In this document: piece after piece, positions 46,261 to 57,715 of the stretch | Layout of the letters: every line of letters begins with the position of its first letter | Position numbering within the stretch: the stretch's first letter is position 1 | Assembly (NCBI RefSeq): GCF_040957575.1 | Contig: NZ_CP162601.1 | Span: forward strand, 2,914,001 to 2,978,000 | Direction of reading: 5' to 3' | Source of the DNA: Vibrio sp. HB236076 | Lineage (GTDB): Bacteria > Pseudomonadota > Gammaproteobacteria > Enterobacterales > Vibrionaceae | DNA: 64,000 bases | Made by a program: the position numbers and the translations under genes | Notes under the pieces: model-generated | What the model was told of the DNA's origin: nothing | The model's database searches: none | Seen by the model: the letters and a program-made list of their open reading frames with translations, nothing else

Positions 46261-46809
46261 ATGACAACTTTGTACCGCTACTTCGATAAAGCCCCTGTAA
46301 TTGGCCAACGCGTTTATTTATCTGAACATTCTGTTCTAGTTGGAGATATACACATTGGTGATGACTCCAGTGTATGGCCTTTGGTGGCCGCTCGAGGTGA
46401 TGTCAATCACATTCGCATTGGAAATCGGACCAACATTCAAGATGGCAGTGTCTTACACGTAACCCATAAAAATGCTGAGAACCCAAAAGGCTATCCATTG
46501 TTAATCGGCGATGACGTTACCGTAGGCCACAAAGCCATGCTGCATGGTTGTACCATTGGCAATCGGGTCTTGGTCGGGATGGGCAGCATTATTTTAGATA
46601 ATGCCATAATAGAAGACGATGTAATGATTGGAGCGGGCAGCCTAGTTCCTCCTGGAAAAGTGTTGGAGTCGGGTTTTCTCTACCTAGGCAGTCCAGTAAA
46701 AAAAGCACGTTCTCTCACTGAGAAGGAACGTGCTTTTTTAGTCAAGTCTGCTCTGAACTACGTCAACAATAAAAATGACTATCTTGAACATGTCACTCCG
46801 AGTACTTAA
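46261..46809 (+). CDS. yrdA: YrdA, gamma-carbonic-anhydrase-like left-handed beta-helix protein
   Basis: The 182-residue product is a hexapeptide-repeat trimer of the gamma-carbonic anhydrase superfamily. Repeats run from about residue 30 to 140 (VGDIHIGDDSSVW, IRIGNRTNIQDGSVLHV, GDDVTVGHKAMLHGCTIGNRVLVGMGS, seen in blocks). The His ligands lie in LHVTHK, GHKAMLHGC. Activity of YrdA homologues is uncertain. Codons 146-160 coincide with a perfect bidirectional terminator hairpin. It is convergent with DUF1488 and divergent from the rRNA promoter. Confidence 0.92.
   Translation: MTTLYRYFDKAPVIGQRVYLSEHSVLVGDIHIGDDSSVWPLVAARGDVNHIRIGNRTNIQDGSVLHVTHKNAENPKGYPLLIGDDVTVGHKAMLHGCTIGNRVLVGMGSIILDNAIIEDDVMIGAGSLVPPGKVLESGFLYLGSPVKKARSLTEKERAFLVKSALNYVNNKNDYLEHVTPST
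46698..46740. terminator. bidirectional terminator inside the 3' end of yrdA
   Basis: AAAAAAGCACGTTC (46699-46712) pairs perfectly with GAACGTGCTTTTTT (46726-46739), with an inner TCTC/GAGA extension. Runs of at least six T follow on both strands. On the minus strand it ends the hemF-aroE-DUF1488 transcript before it reaches the rRNA promoter. On the plus strand it lies 67 bases before the yrdA stop. Confidence 0.8.
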
Positions 46810-46838
46810 CACCTCATTGAAAAAGGGTTACCCCTATA

Positions 46839-47111
46839 TCAATTAAGTTCAGCTATCTCGATACGACCTTGCAGATCAAAGTCGTCATCGAGAATTTTCT
46901 GTTCGGCGATATCTTCTAGATCAAACCGGAGTTGTTCAAAGGCCTCGTTCAACTCCGCTTGTGTATCTAGTGATGTATTTAGGTGATGCTCCAACGTTGA
47001 CTTAGCGACAAAGCACTCTATTAACGCTCCCTGACACTGAGCGGGAAACGTGATAATCCCCAACGCTTCTTGCCAATCACACTGATCTGGAAACAATACC
47101 GATTGATTCAT
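46839..47111 (-). CDS. DUF1488 family protein
   Basis: The 90-residue acidic protein matches DUF1488 (FPDQCDWQEALGIITFPAQCQGALIECFVAKSTLE start). The function is unknown. It follows aroE by 38 bases on the same strand, the position it has in other Vibrionaceae. Confidence 0.85.
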   Translation of the reverse strand: MNQSVLFPDQCDWQEALGIITFPAQCQGALIECFVAKSTLEHHLNTSLDTQAELNEAFEQLRFDLEDIAEQKILDDDFDLQGRIEIAELN

Positions 47112-47149
47112 ATTTATTTATTCCTGTTCAATCTACCACGCTAACCGCA

Positions 47150-47974
47150 TTAGGACATCGACGCGCGCAGTTGCGCTAACACAGGCTTGATGTCAGGAAA
47201 CACCCCATGCCATAGTGAAAAACTCTCTGCCGCTTGGCCGACTAACATCCCCAATCCATCATAACACTGTGATACACCATGGGATTGTGCCCATTGATTA
47301 AAGCTGGTCATCTGCTTTTGATAAATCATGTCATAGCACACGCTATCACGAGCAAAAATGGCATCAGAAATCGCGGGGACCTCCCCGGTTAAGCTGGTCG
47401 AGGTTGAGTTAATGATGATATCAAATGAAGTATTGATCGCCCCCAAATCACAAGCCTGCACGTCTCCTTTGCTGGCAAAACGTTCGGCAAGTGACGTCGC
47501 TTTTTCCATCGTGCGATTGACAATAACGAGTGAAGATAAACCTTGGTCTAGTAGAGGGCTGATCACGCCACGAGCAGCCCCTCCAGCACCGATCAGCAAA
47601 GCGCGTTTACCGGTAAACGCAACACCTTTGTGAAGCAGGTCTTTAACCAAGCCAGCGCCATCGGTGTTGTCGCCTAAAATACGGCCATCAGCAAGGCGCT
47701 GTAGCGTGTTCACCGCGCCGGCAAGACGTGCTCGCTCGGTCAACTCGTCAGCCATATCAAAAGCATCGCCTTTAAAAGGCATGGTTACGTTCGCCCCTAG
47801 GCCACCTTGTGCAAAGAATTGCTCGGCACTGGCAGTAAACTCACCAACTTGTTCTAGCTTCGCTTGATAATCAATATTCTTGCCAATTTGCTCGGCAAAC
47901 TGTTGATGTATATAAGGTGACTTACTGTGTGCGATGGGGTTTCCGTACACTCGATAACGTTCAGGCCCTGCCAT
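47150..47974 (-). CDS. aroE: shikimate dehydrogenase AroE
   Basis: AroE reduces 3-dehydroshikimate with NADPH in aromatic amino acid synthesis. The 274-residue product has the substrate site [15 protein letters not shown] (about 12-26), [11 protein letters not shown] with the catalytic Lys, NTDGAGL, the nucleotide loop [16 protein letters not shown] (about 127-142), NRTMEKA and INSTSTSL. It follows hemF by 55 bases. Confidence 0.96.
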   Translation of the reverse strand: MAGPERYRVYGNPIAHSKSPYIHQQFAEQIGKNIDYQAKLEQVGEFTASAEQFFAQGGLGANVTMPFKGDAFDMADELTERARLAGAVNTLQRLADGRILGDNTDGAGLVKDLLHKGVAFTGKRALLIGAGGAARGVISPLLDQGLSSLVIVNRTMEKATSLAERFASKGDVQACDLGAINTSFDIIINSTSTSLTGEVPAISDAIFARDSVCYDMIYQKQMTSFNQWAQSHGVSQCYDGLGMLVGQAAESFSLWHGVFPDIKPVLAQLRASMS

Positions 47975-48029
47975 TCTTATTTCCTTTCTTCATTTATTGC
48001 GATATCAAAATTTATAATACTAGGTGACT

Positions 48030-49004
<975 letters not shown>

Positions 49005-49122
49005 CTACCATACCACTTGTAAAGCGATAAAATAACTGATGTGGCGCAAGCTTCGTGCTACTAAAACGCGAAAATACGGCATCTCACACTCCTGAGATAA
49101 AGACATTGACCTAGCCCGACTC

Positions 49123-49160
49123 ACGCAAACGTTTTCCTCAACAAGAAATCCACGTATAAT
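49123..49160 (+). promoter_or_regulatory. PurR operator and promoter of purEK
   Basis: ACGCAAACGTTTTCCT (49123-49138) matches the PurR box of the E. coli purEK promoter and overlaps the expected -35 region. TATAAT follows at 49155-49160, 50 bases before the purE ATG. PurR with hypoxanthine or guanine should repress here. Confidence 0.85.
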
Positions 49161-49211
49161 GCCGCCATATTGCACTGTTAAATCACACCTATCCCCTTCA
49201 AGGAGTTTATC

Positions 49212-49697
49212 ATGACCGTCGGTATTATCATGGGTTCGAAATCTGATTGGCCAACAATGAAATTAGCTGCAGAGATGCTAGACCAGTTCGGTGTAGAATA
49301 CGAAACAAAAGTCGTCTCAGCACATCGAACTCCTCAGTTACTTGCCGATTACGCCAGTAGCGCCAAAGAGCGTGGTATTAAAGTGATTATTGCCGGAGCC
49401 GGCGGTGCAGCGCACTTACCTGGAATGGCCGCGGCTTTTACCAGTGTGCCAGTGCTTGGTGTACCGGTACAATCCAAAGCCCTAAAAGGGATGGACTCGT
49501 TACTTTCAATCGTACAAATGCCCAAAGGCATCGCCGTAGGAACATTGGCCATCGGTGACGCCGGTGCGGCGAATGCCGGTATACTTGCTGCCCAAATTAT
49601 CGGTACGTTCGACAACCAAGTCATGACAAAAGTCGAAGCATTTCGTCAGCAACAAACCGACACCGTTCTCGCCAACCCTAACCCAGCTGAAGAGTAA
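49212..49697 (+). CDS. purE: N5-carboxyaminoimidazole ribonucleotide mutase PurE
   Basis: PurE moves the carboxyl group of N5-CAIR to make CAIR in purine synthesis. The 161-residue class I protein has [15 protein letters not shown] (about 3-17), [38 protein letters not shown] and [18 protein letters not shown] lies 7 bases before the ATG. purK follows 8 bases later. Confidence 0.96.
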   Translation: MTVGIIMGSKSDWPTMKLAAEMLDQFGVEYETKVVSAHRTPQLLADYASSAKERGIKVIIAGAGGAAHLPGMAAAFTSVPVLGVPVQSKALKGMDSLLSIVQMPKGIAVGTLAIGDAGAANAGILAAQIIGTFDNQVMTKVEAFRQQQTDTVLANPNPAEE

Positions 49698-49705
49698 CCA
49701 CTGAC

Positions 49706-50845
49706 ATGCATGTTTTAGTTCTCGGTTCCGGCCAACTTGCCCGAATGATGGCATTGGCAGGAGCGCCGCTCAATATCACCATCCACGCCTATGACGTCGG
49801 CACCAAGGCCATCGTCGATCCTATATCAAAAGCTCAGATTGAAAACGCGAGTTTAGAATCCGAATTAAAGCGCGCTGATGTCGTCACGGCAGAGTTTGAG
49901 CACATCCCACATGACATCCTCGATGTGTGCGAACAAAGTGGTAAGCTCAAGCCAAGTGCTCAGGCGATAAAAGTGGGGGGCGACCGTCGCTTAGAAAAAC
50001 GCTTACTCGACCAAGCGGGGGTTAAAAATGCGCCATATCGTCACATTGAAACGTTCGCCGACCTCGAGTTGGCCATTGAATCACTCGGCCTGCCTTTAGT
50101 ACTGAAAAGCGCATTGGGCGGCTACGATGGCAAAGGACAATGGCGTATTAAAAACGCCCAACAAGCCCAACAGTTTTGGCCTGAGGTTCAAGCCTGCTTG
50201 GACTCGGCCTCCCATCAAGCGATTGTGGCTGAGCAGTGGATTCCTTTTCAACGCGAAGTGTCTTTAGTCGGAGTCAGAAGGGAAAACGGTGATATTGCCA
50301 CGTACCCTTTAGCGGAGAATATCCATGTTAATGGTGTGCTTAGCCTGTCTTCTGCCATTGACGACCCTCAGCGACAAGCACAAGCGCATGCCATGTTTAG
50401 CGCCGTCGCCGACACTTTGGATTATTGTGGTGTGTTGGCATTGGAGTTTTTCGATGTCGATGGGCAATTATTAGTCAATGAAATTGCCCCTCGCGTTCAT
50501 AACTCTGGCCACTGGACACAACAAGGCAGTGAGGTTTGTCAATTTGAGAACCACTTACGGGCCGTGTGTAATCTACCGCTTGGCAACACTGAGTTATTAC
50601 GACCAACGACAATGATCAACATCTTAGGTGAAGACAGCATTCATGATATGGTGTTAGCGAAACCCGGTTGTCACCTGCATTGGTACGGCAAACAAAAGCG
50701 CGCAGGAAGGAAAATGGGCCACCTTAATGTCAGTGCCCAAAGCGAGCGAGAAAAACAACAATTATTGACCGATTTAACCGACCTTCTACCAGAAAAACTC
50801 TACCCAGCGCTTCATCAGTGGTGTGCATCTCTGACTGACCAATAA
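49706..50845 (+). CDS. purK: N5-carboxyaminoimidazole ribonucleotide synthase PurK
   Basis: PurK is the ATP-grasp enzyme that makes N5-CAIR from AIR, bicarbonate and ATP, feeding PurE. The 379-residue product has [17 protein letters not shown] (about 5-21), [13 protein letters not shown] (about 132-144), [16 protein letters not shown] and [15 protein letters not shown] (metal and substrate site). It forms an operon with purE. Confidence 0.96.
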   Translation: MHVLVLGSGQLARMMALAGAPLNITIHAYDVGTKAIVDPISKAQIENASLESELKRADVVTAEFEHIPHDILDVCEQSGKLKPSAQAIKVGGDRRLEKRLLDQAGVKNAPYRHIETFADLELAIESLGLPLVLKSALGGYDGKGQWRIKNAQQAQQFWPEVQACLDSASHQAIVAEQWIPFQREVSLVGVRRENGDIATYPLAENIHVNGVLSLSSAIDDPQRQAQAHAMFSAVADTLDYCGVLALEFFDVDGQLLVNEIAPRVHNSGHWTQQGSEVCQFENHLRAVCNLPLGNTELLRPTTMINILGEDSIHDMVLAKPGCHLHWYGKQKRAGRKMGHLNVSAQSEREKQQLLTDLTDLLPEKLYPALHQWCASLTDQ

Positions 50846-50946
50846 GGTTAAACGCGAGTCGCACTCCCTCGCCACCAACGGCCTTCCCCCCGAAAGTGAA
50901 GGCCGTCTTTCTTCTCCGCCATGACGGCATAACCATTCGATGCTAT

Positions 50947-51510
50947 TTAGCTTGGCTGTTCTTGGTGATGATGACAGGATTTAATCGCGCACTGGAATTT
51001 ACCTGACTTAAGCTTAGTCAGTAGCGTGTTGCCACACGATTGGCACACACCAGTCACAGGTTGAGTATTGAGAGTAAATTTACAATCTGGGTAACAAGAA
51101 CAAGAATAAAAGCGCTTACCAAACCGATTTTGGCGCGCCACTAACTGCCCTTGCTGACACTCGGGGCACACAAATTGCTCGTCGTCGGTATCTTGTTGAG
51201 CCGCCGATTTAGGTGACTGGTGATAATCACATTGCGGGTAATCACTACACCCAATAAACATGCCATAACGCCCTTGGCGCAGCACCAGTTCACTCCCACA
51301 CTCCGGGCAGGGCACGGCTAAGTGCTTCACAACATGACCGTCATTTTGATGCAAAGGTTTTAAGTACTCACACACTGGAAAATGAGAACACGCCCAAAAC
51401 GGCCCATGTTTACCGTATTTTAGCACCAGCGTATGCCCACATTCCGGGCAGGGTTCCCCCCGGTCTTGCTGAGATGAATCAAAGAGATCGGCATCAATTT
51501 TTCTATTCAT
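50947..51510 (-). CDS. YrdD-like protein with topoisomerase-type zinc ribbons
   Basis: The 187-residue product consists of three clear and one degenerate Cys4 zinc ribbons of the topoisomerase I C-terminal type: CPECGHTLVLKYGKHGPFWACSHFPVC (in blocks), CPECGSELVLRQGRYGMFIGCSDYPQC, CPECQQGQLVARQNRFGKRFYSCSCYPDC and CQSCGNTLLTKLKSGKFQCAIKSC. Such domains bind single-stranded DNA; no catalytic domain is present. The order dprA-smg-yrdD is conserved in gamma-proteobacteria. Confidence 0.88.
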   Translation of the reverse strand: MNRKIDADLFDSSQQDRGEPCPECGHTLVLKYGKHGPFWACSHFPVCEYLKPLHQNDGHVVKHLAVPCPECGSELVLRQGRYGMFIGCSDYPQCDYHQSPKSAAQQDTDDEQFVCPECQQGQLVARQNRFGKRFYSCSCYPDCKFTLNTQPVTGVCQSCGNTLLTKLKSGKFQCAIKSCHHHQEQPS

Positions 51511-51514
51511 AGAC

Positions 51515-51997
51515 TCAGTGCATTAACCCTTGCTCTTGGGTGTAAATCAGCTCTTCCATTAAGGTATAAGCTTGTTCATGACCAGGGACATTGAACAGTA
51601 CCATCAGAACAATCCACTTTAAGTCTTCTAAATCAAACTCTTTGGTTTCCAACCCCATAACACGGTCGATCACCATTTCGCGAGTTTCGAGCTTTAAAAT
51701 TTCAACTTGTTCTAAAAACAACAAAAAGCCTCGGCTCTTCGCATCTAAGCGCTCCATTTCGACCGCGGTATAAATACGCGTCGATGGCACTTTGCCATCA
51801 TTGGAAATCAAGGCTAGCGGAGAATCGTTCTGATGCAATAAGGCCAGCTCTTCTAACCATTGCAAGGCTTTGAGGATATCTTTTTGTTGAAAACCCGCAC
51901 GGATCAGCTCATCTTCGAGCTCGTTTTGATCCACCTGTAATTCCGCATCACTATGGATGTAGGTCTCGAAAAGATACATTAAAATATCCATCATCAT
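51515..51997 (-). CDS. smg: Smg family protein (DUF494)
   Basis: The 160-residue protein matches Smg closely ([22 protein letters not shown] start, [28 protein letters not shown] and [20 protein letters not shown] blocks). The function is unknown; the small helical protein accompanies dprA. Three ATG codons open the frame; the first lies 9 bases after AGGAG, which sits inside the end of dprA, so the genes are coupled. Confidence 0.92.
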   Translation of the reverse strand: MMMDILMYLFETYIHSDAELQVDQNELEDELIRAGFQQKDILKALQWLEELALLHQNDSPLALISNDGKVPSTRIYTAVEMERLDAKSRGFLLFLEQVEILKLETREMVIDRVMGLETKEFDLEDLKWIVLMVLFNVPGHEQAYTLMEELIYTQEQGLMH

Positions 51998-51999
51998 AG

Positions 52000-53106
52000 C
52001 TAGCCTCTCCTCTTTCGAATGTAGCCACCAGTGACCGACTCAACGAACCCTAATAGTTCTAACTCGAGTAACTGTGACATAACTTGTTGAACAGGTATAT
52101 GGCTCCTGCTTGCGATAATATCAATGGGTAGGGGTTCTTCTTTTACGTTATCCAACAGAGAGGAAAATGGCAATGACTGATTGTCGTCTGGCGACTTTTT
52201 TTGTTCTTCGACAATGTCAGGGGCCCACATCAACATTGGCGAAATTTCATCAAGTATATCCTGCGCACATTGCACTAAGGCCGCACCTTGCTTAATTAAA
52301 CGATTACACCCAGCCCCCACCCGTTCTCCGGGGAAGCTCGGCGTCGCCATCACCTCGCGATTTTGCTCTAGCGCGTAACGAGCGGTAATTAAAGAGCCAC
52401 TTTTTTCTGCCGCTTCCACGATAACCGCCCCCAAAGACAAGCCGCTGATGATGCGATTGCGGCGAGGGAAATAGGCCGCTTGTGGGCGACTATCCGGTAA
52501 AAATTCGCTAACCAGCGCCCCAGATTCAACAATGCGCTCAGCCAAACCACGGTGACAAGCGGGGTAAATACGATCGATACCAGAACCAAGCACGGCGATG
52601 GTTTTTCCTCCGCCTTTTAGTGCACCGTCGTGGGCAAAACCATCAATCCCCACCGCGAGACCACTGGTGATCACCAAGCCTTGTCCTGCCAATTCCCGAC
52701 TCCACTGCTGCGCAAGCGTCAGGGCTTGAGGCCGAGCGTGACGTCCACCCACTATCGCCACTTGAGCCTGTTGCAACACCGACCCATCCCCTTCGACAAA
52801 CAGCACACTGGGTTTACTGTTAATCTCATTGAGTAAACGCGGGTACCCCAAACTCCAAGGGGTCAACATACTGCGATTGGGTTTGTCTGCCAGCCATTGC
52901 TCAACGCGAATCGCTTGCTGCCATACCCGATCGAGGCGCGTATATTGCGCGTCGCTTATTCCCCAAGACAGCCAATCGGCGCGAACCGCTAAATGGCACC
53001 CTTGAACAGGTATCGTGGGCCACAAGGAGGACAAACGCTGTGGCCCGATTTTGGGCAATAGACTCAGGGCCAACCACACGAGCTCCGGTGACAATTCCTT
53101 TCGCAT
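52000..53106 (-). CDS. dprA: DNA processing protein DprA
   Basis: DprA binds incoming single-stranded DNA and loads RecA in natural transformation. The 368-residue product has the Rossmann-like core: [20 protein letters not shown] (in blocks), [53 protein letters not shown] and [20 protein letters not shown], plus a C-terminal winged-helix domain. I chose ATG 53104-53106 ([11 protein letters not shown]), 7 bases after AGGAG, over the ATG at 53172. It is divergent from def. Confidence 0.95.
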   Translation of the reverse strand: MRKELSPELVWLALSLLPKIGPQRLSSLWPTIPVQGCHLAVRADWLSWGISDAQYTRLDRVWQQAIRVEQWLADKPNRSMLTPWSLGYPRLLNEINSKPSVLFVEGDGSVLQQAQVAIVGGRHARPQALTLAQQWSRELAGQGLVITSGLAVGIDGFAHDGALKGGGKTIAVLGSGIDRIYPACHRGLAERIVESGALVSEFLPDSRPQAAYFPRRNRIISGLSLGAVIVEAAEKSGSLITARYALEQNREVMATPSFPGERVGAGCNRLIKQGAALVQCAQDILDEISPMLMWAPDIVEEQKKSPDDNQSLPFSSLLDNVKEEPLPIDIIASRSHIPVQQVMSQLLELELLGFVESVTGGYIRKRRG

Positions 53107-53380
53107 CTTCTCACTCCTTATTCCCTCATCACTGAGTGGCTCGGCCCACCATCGCCAAGGCCTTGCAATCAAGCTTGCGCGTTTCCACTCACTTTAATAC
53201 TCCACTCAAAACCACCGCAGTAAGTGCTGCACGTTACACCGAGAATCTTGATTGTCTTACTACTAACTATATAACACGGTGAAAAAAGCTGCCGTTATAC
53301 TGTTATTTAGGTGGTAAAATGACTAGAATTAAAGCGAAACCTTTTGCCTGTTAACGGCTCAGAACAAAACTTGAGTAACT

Positions 53381-53908
53381 ATGTCTGTATTAAATGTATT
53401 AATTTTTCCCGATGAGCGCTTGCGTACTGTTGCCACCCCTGTAGAAGCAGTCACGCCTGAAATCCAAACCATTGTCGATGACATGATTGAAACCATGTAC
53501 GATGAAGAAGGGATTGGCCTTGCCGCAACTCAGGTCGATATTCATCAACGCATTATTGTTATTGATGTTTCTGATACACGGGATCAGCCGATGGTATTGA
53601 TCAACCCGGAAATTATACAGCAGAGCGGTGAGGATGGCATCGAAGAGGGGTGTTTATCGATCCCGGGTGCACGAGCCTTAGTACCACGCGCCGCGAACGT
53701 CAGCGTTAAAGCCCTAGACCGAGATGGTAAAGAATACACGTTTGATGCCGATGGCTTGTTATCTATCTGTGTGCAACACGAAATCGACCACATCAATGGC
53801 AAACTGTTTGTTGACTACCTGTCGCCGCTAAAGCGCAAACGCATTCAAGACAAAATGTTGAAACTCAAGCGCCTGAACGCCAAGCACGCACAACAATCGA
53901 ATTCTTAA
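53381..53908 (+). CDS. def: peptide deformylase
   Basis: The enzyme removes the formyl group from nascent N-terminal methionine. The 175-residue product has all three motifs: GIGLAATQ (about 46-53), EEGCLSIPG (about 88-96) and [12 protein letters not shown] (about 131-142), supplying the Cys and two His metal ligands and the catalytic Glu. fmt, which adds that formyl group to the initiator tRNA, follows 22 bases later. Confidence 0.97.
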   Translation: MSVLNVLIFPDERLRTVATPVEAVTPEIQTIVDDMIETMYDEEGIGLAATQVDIHQRIIVIDVSDTRDQPMVLINPEIIQQSGEDGIEEGCLSIPGARALVPRAANVSVKALDRDGKEYTFDADGLLSICVQHEIDHINGKLFVDYLSPLKRKRIQDKMLKLKRLNAKHAQQSNS

Positions 53909-53930
53909 GCCATAACACAAGGACATTCTC

Positions 53931-54878
53931 TTGACTCAACCTCTTCGTATTGTCTTTGCTGGTACGCCTGATTTTGCCGCCCAACACTTGGCGGCATTAC
54001 TGTCTTCAGAGCACGACGTTATCGCCGTTTATACCCAACCAGATAAACCCGCAGGGCGCGGTAAAAAGTTAACAGCAAGCCCGGTAAAACAAATCGCGAT
54101 GGAACACGGCATTGACGTCTATCAACCAGAAAGCTTTAAAAATGAACAAGCGCAACAAGAGCTCGCTCGTTTAAATGCCGACGTGATGATCGTCGTGGCT
54201 TATGGTCAGCTGTTGCCTAAAGTGGTACTCGATACCCCACGCTTGGGATGCATCAACATCCATTTTTCTATCTTGCCACGCTGGCGAGGCGCTGCGCCAA
54301 TCCAACGCGCGATTTGGGCCGGCGATCAAGAAGCCGGGGTCACCATTATGCAAATGGATGTCGGCCTGGACACCGGTGATATCCTCAAGATTGCCAAGAT
54401 CCCGGTTGAACCCAATGATACCAGTAGCACCATGTTTGCTAAATTAGCGCAACTTGGCCCACAAGCCTTACTGGAATGCTTAACTGAGATCAATCAAGGC
54501 AAGGTCATTGCAACCCCGCAAGACGATGCACAAGCCAATTACGCCAAGAAACTCAGCAAAGAAGAAGCTCGAATTCAATGGGCGGAGTCTGCCGAGCACA
54601 TTGAACGCTGTGTTCGTGCTTTTAATCCGTGGCCAGTGAGCCATTTTGAGGTTCAAGAGCAAACGGTTAAGGTCTGGCAAAGTCATGTGCGATACAATGA
54701 GACAACCGCCCAGCCGGGCACCATTGTTCAAGCGGATAAAAACGGTATTGTCGTGGCAACTGGACAAGGGCAATTGGTCCTAGAGCACATTCAAATCCCA
54801 GGCAAAAAAGCCATGCCCGTGGCCGACGTATTAAACTCCAAAGCCAGTTGGTTTGAAGTGGGTCAATTGCTTAATTAA
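53931..54878 (+). CDS. fmt: methionyl-tRNA formyltransferase
   Basis: Fmt formylates Met-tRNA(fMet) with 10-formyltetrahydrofolate. The 315-residue product has [15 protein letters not shown] (about 6-20), the catalytic region [25 protein letters not shown] and [11 protein letters not shown], and the C-terminal tRNA-binding domain. It begins with TTG, 7 bases after AAGGA; no nearby ATG would keep the conserved N-terminus. In the usual sequence SLLPRWRG the Leu is Ile here, a mild change. Confidence 0.95.
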   Translation: MTQPLRIVFAGTPDFAAQHLAALLSSEHDVIAVYTQPDKPAGRGKKLTASPVKQIAMEHGIDVYQPESFKNEQAQQELARLNADVMIVVAYGQLLPKVVLDTPRLGCINIHFSILPRWRGAAPIQRAIWAGDQEAGVTIMQMDVGLDTGDILKIAKIPVEPNDTSSTMFAKLAQLGPQALLECLTEINQGKVIATPQDDAQANYAKKLSKEEARIQWAESAEHIERCVRAFNPWPVSHFEVQEQTVKVWQSHVRYNETTAQPGTIVQADKNGIVVATGQGQLVLEHIQIPGKKAMPVADVLNSKASWFEVGQLLN

Positions 54879-54957
54879 ATTTTGGTGAGCTTGCCACCAA
54901 GAAACCGTAATTATTGAGGGCAGAGATGCCCTCCTTTGTTTTAAAGGTATCACCTAG

Positions 54958-56241
54958 ATGAATGTTCGCGCTTCCGCCGCTCAAGTCCTTTTTTCCGTTG
55001 TCGATCAAGGCCAATCGTTGTCGACGGCATTGCCCTTGGCACAATCGGCGATAAAGCCACGTGACCACGCCTTATTACAAGAAATGTGCTACGGCGCTTT
55101 GCGCTATTTACCCAGGCTCGAGTCGATTGCTAACCAATTAATGGATAAACCTCTCAAGGGCAAACAACGCGTCTTTCACCACTTGATCTTAATCGGCTTA
55201 TATCAGCTGGGCTACATGCGGATCCCTGCACACGCCGCGGTGGCAGAAACGGTTGAAGGCACCAAAGCACTCAAATGCCCAAAGCTCAGAGGGTTAATCA
55301 ACGCTGTTCTTCGCAACTACCAACGACAGCAAGAAGCGTTAGACCAAAAAGCCGTTAGCCATGACGCCGGTCGCTATACTCACCCAAGTTGGTTACTCAA
55401 CACGCTCAAAACGAGTTACCCAACACAGTGGCAAGACATCGTTGAGGCCAACAACCACAAAGCGCCAATGTGGCTACGCGTCAACCGACAGCACCACACC
55501 CGAGAACAATACCAAGCTTTGTTAGACGAACACGGTATTGAGAGCAGTCTCCATAGCCAGGCCCAAGATGCGCTACTCTTAGCCAAGCCTTGTGACGTTT
55601 ATACTTTACCGGGTTTTGAACAAGGCTGGGTATCGGTACAAGATGCCGCGGCCCAATTGGCGTATCACTATTTGGATCCACAAGAGGGTGAGTTAATTTT
55701 AGATTGCTGCGCCGCGCCTGGTGGCAAAACCGCCCATATTTTAGAAACCACACCAACCGCTCAAGTGGTCGCGATTGACAGTGATCAAAACCGACTAGAA
55801 CGCGTCAATGATAATCTCACTCGTTTAAAATTAACGGCCAATGTCATTCACGGTGACGCCCGAGCCCCTCGCACTTGGTGGCAAGGCGAGCAATTTGACC
55901 GCATTCTTCTCGATGCGCCTTGCTCCGCCACTGGCGTTATTCGACGCCATCCCGATATCAAATGGTTGCGCCGTAAAGAAGATATCGATGCCTTGGTTGA
56001 GTTACAGCAAGACATCTTACACGCCATGTGGACGATGTTAAAACCGGGGGGGCGCTTGGTTTACGCCACCTGCTCTATCACACCAGCAGAGAACAAAGAA
56101 CAGATTAAACGCTTCCTCGCCAACACGGGTGATGCCAAACTGCTAGACTCTGACGACAAGGATCCCGGCCGTCAAATTTTGCCTGGTGAAGAACAGATGG
56201 ATGGATTTTATTACGCCGTCATCACCAAAACCGCGAACTAA
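54958..56241 (+). CDS. rsmB: 16S rRNA (cytosine-967 C5) methyltransferase RsmB
   Basis: RsmB methylates C967 of 16S rRNA. The 427-residue product has an N-terminal NusB-like RNA-binding domain (about 1-140; [24 protein letters not shown] in blocks) and a C-terminal SAM-dependent domain with [16 protein letters not shown] (about 243-258), [20 protein letters not shown] and the catalytic Cys in [11 protein letters not shown]. It is the third gene of the def-fmt-rsmB-trkA series. Confidence 0.96.
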   Translation: MNVRASAAQVLFSVVDQGQSLSTALPLAQSAIKPRDHALLQEMCYGALRYLPRLESIANQLMDKPLKGKQRVFHHLILIGLYQLGYMRIPAHAAVAETVEGTKALKCPKLRGLINAVLRNYQRQQEALDQKAVSHDAGRYTHPSWLLNTLKTSYPTQWQDIVEANNHKAPMWLRVNRQHHTREQYQALLDEHGIESSLHSQAQDALLLAKPCDVYTLPGFEQGWVSVQDAAAQLAYHYLDPQEGELILDCCAAPGGKTAHILETTPTAQVVAIDSDQNRLERVNDNLTRLKLTANVIHGDARAPRTWWQGEQFDRILLDAPCSATGVIRRHPDIKWLRRKEDIDALVELQQDILHAMWTMLKPGGRLVYATCSITPAENKEQIKRFLANTGDAKLLDSDDKDPGRQILPGEEQMDGFYYAVITKTAN

Positions 56242-56286
56242 ACGTCACCGCAGGGACGCGATGACGATGAAAGATGAGAACCCATT

Positions 56287-57663
56287 ATGAAAATAATCAT
56301 TCTTGGTGCAGGTCAAGTTGGTCGGACTCTGGCAGAGAATTTAGTTGGTGAAAACAACGATATCACTATTGTTGATACCAACCCAGAGCGCCTGAGAGAA
56401 CTGCAAGACAAATACGACTTAAGGGTGGTCAGCGGTTACGCGAGCCACCCTGATGTGTTGCAAGAAGCCGGGGCACAAGATGCAGACATGCTCGTCGCGG
56501 TCACCAATACAGACGAAGTCAACATGGCGGCGTGCCAAGTGGCGTTTACCCTCTACAACACACCTAACCGCGTCGCTCGTATTCGCTCTCCCCAATATTT
56601 GACTCACAAAGATGCTTTATTTCAATCTGGGGCAGTCCCGGTCGATCACCTCATTGCCCCTGAAGAGTTGGTGACCGGCTATATAGAAAGGCTTATCCAA
56701 TACCCTGGTGCACTGCAAGTTGTTAACTTTGCAGATAAAAAGGTATGCCTAGTCGCCGTTAAAGCTTACTACGGTGGGCCTTTGGTCGGTAACGCGCTAT
56801 CGGCATTACGTGAACATATGCCGCACATCGATACCCGTGTTGCGGCAATTTTCCGTCAGGGTCGGGCCATTCGCCCCCAAGGTACCACCGTGATTGAAGC
56901 CGATGATGAAGTCTTTTTTGTCGCGGCCAACAACCATATCCGCTCGGTAATGAGTGAGTTACAACGCTTAGAAAAGCCCTATCGACGCATCATGATTGTC
57001 GGTGGAGGTAATATTGGCTCTAGCTTGGCCAAGCGTCTAGAGCAAGACTACAGCATCAAGTTGATCGAGCGGGACTACAAGCGAGCAGAGCGTTTATCGG
57101 AAGAGTTAGAGCACACGATCGTTTTTTGTGGTGACGCCGCCGATCAAGAGCTTCTCTCTGAAGAAAACATCGACCAAGTTGACGTCTTTATTGCCCTCAC
57201 CAACGAAGATGAAACCAATATCATGTCGGCCATGCTTGCCAAACGCATGGGAGCGAAAAAAGTCATGGTACTGATTCAACGCAGTGCCTACGTCGACTTA
57301 GTTCAAGGGGGAGTCATCGATATCGCCATCTCTCCTCAACAAGCAACGATATCGGCACTCCTCACCCATGTCAGACGCGCTGACATCGTCAATGTCTCCT
57401 CGCTAAGAAGAGGGGCCGCCGAAGCCATCGAAGCCATTGCCCACGGTGATGAAAGCACATCAAAAGTGGTCGGCAGAGCCATCGAAGAGATCAAATTGCC
57501 ACCGGGCACCACCATCGGAGCCATCGTACGTGGCGAAGAAGTCATGATCGCCCATGACAAAACGGTGATTGAGCAAGATGACCATGTCGTGATGTTTTTG
57601 GTCAATAAAAAATACGTCCCAGACGTCGAGTCTTTGTTCCAACCAAGCGCCTTTTTCTTGTAA
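56287..57663 (+). CDS. trkA: Trk potassium uptake regulator TrkA
   Basis: TrkA is the peripheral NAD-binding subunit that gates the TrkH potassium channel. The 458-residue product holds two RCK units: [16 protein letters not shown] (about 7-22) with [17 protein letters not shown], and [16 protein letters not shown] (about 238-253), each followed by a TrkA-C domain. trkH follows 52 bases later. Confidence 0.96.
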   Translation: MKIIILGAGQVGRTLAENLVGENNDITIVDTNPERLRELQDKYDLRVVSGYASHPDVLQEAGAQDADMLVAVTNTDEVNMAACQVAFTLYNTPNRVARIRSPQYLTHKDALFQSGAVPVDHLIAPEELVTGYIERLIQYPGALQVVNFADKKVCLVAVKAYYGGPLVGNALSALREHMPHIDTRVAAIFRQGRAIRPQGTTVIEADDEVFFVAANNHIRSVMSELQRLEKPYRRIMIVGGGNIGSSLAKRLEQDYSIKLIERDYKRAERLSEELEHTIVFCGDAADQELLSEENIDQVDVFIALTNEDETNIMSAMLAKRMGAKKVMVLIQRSAYVDLVQGGVIDIAISPQQATISALLTHVRRADIVNVSSLRRGAAEAIEAIAHGDESTSKVVGRAIEEIKLPPGTTIGAIVRGEEVMIAHDKTVIEQDDHVVMFLVNKKYVPDVESLFQPSAFFL

Positions 57664-57715
57664 AGCGAGCGTTTTAATCGATTAGGGTGACCCGCTATTT
57701 CGCGAGATTGGTATT

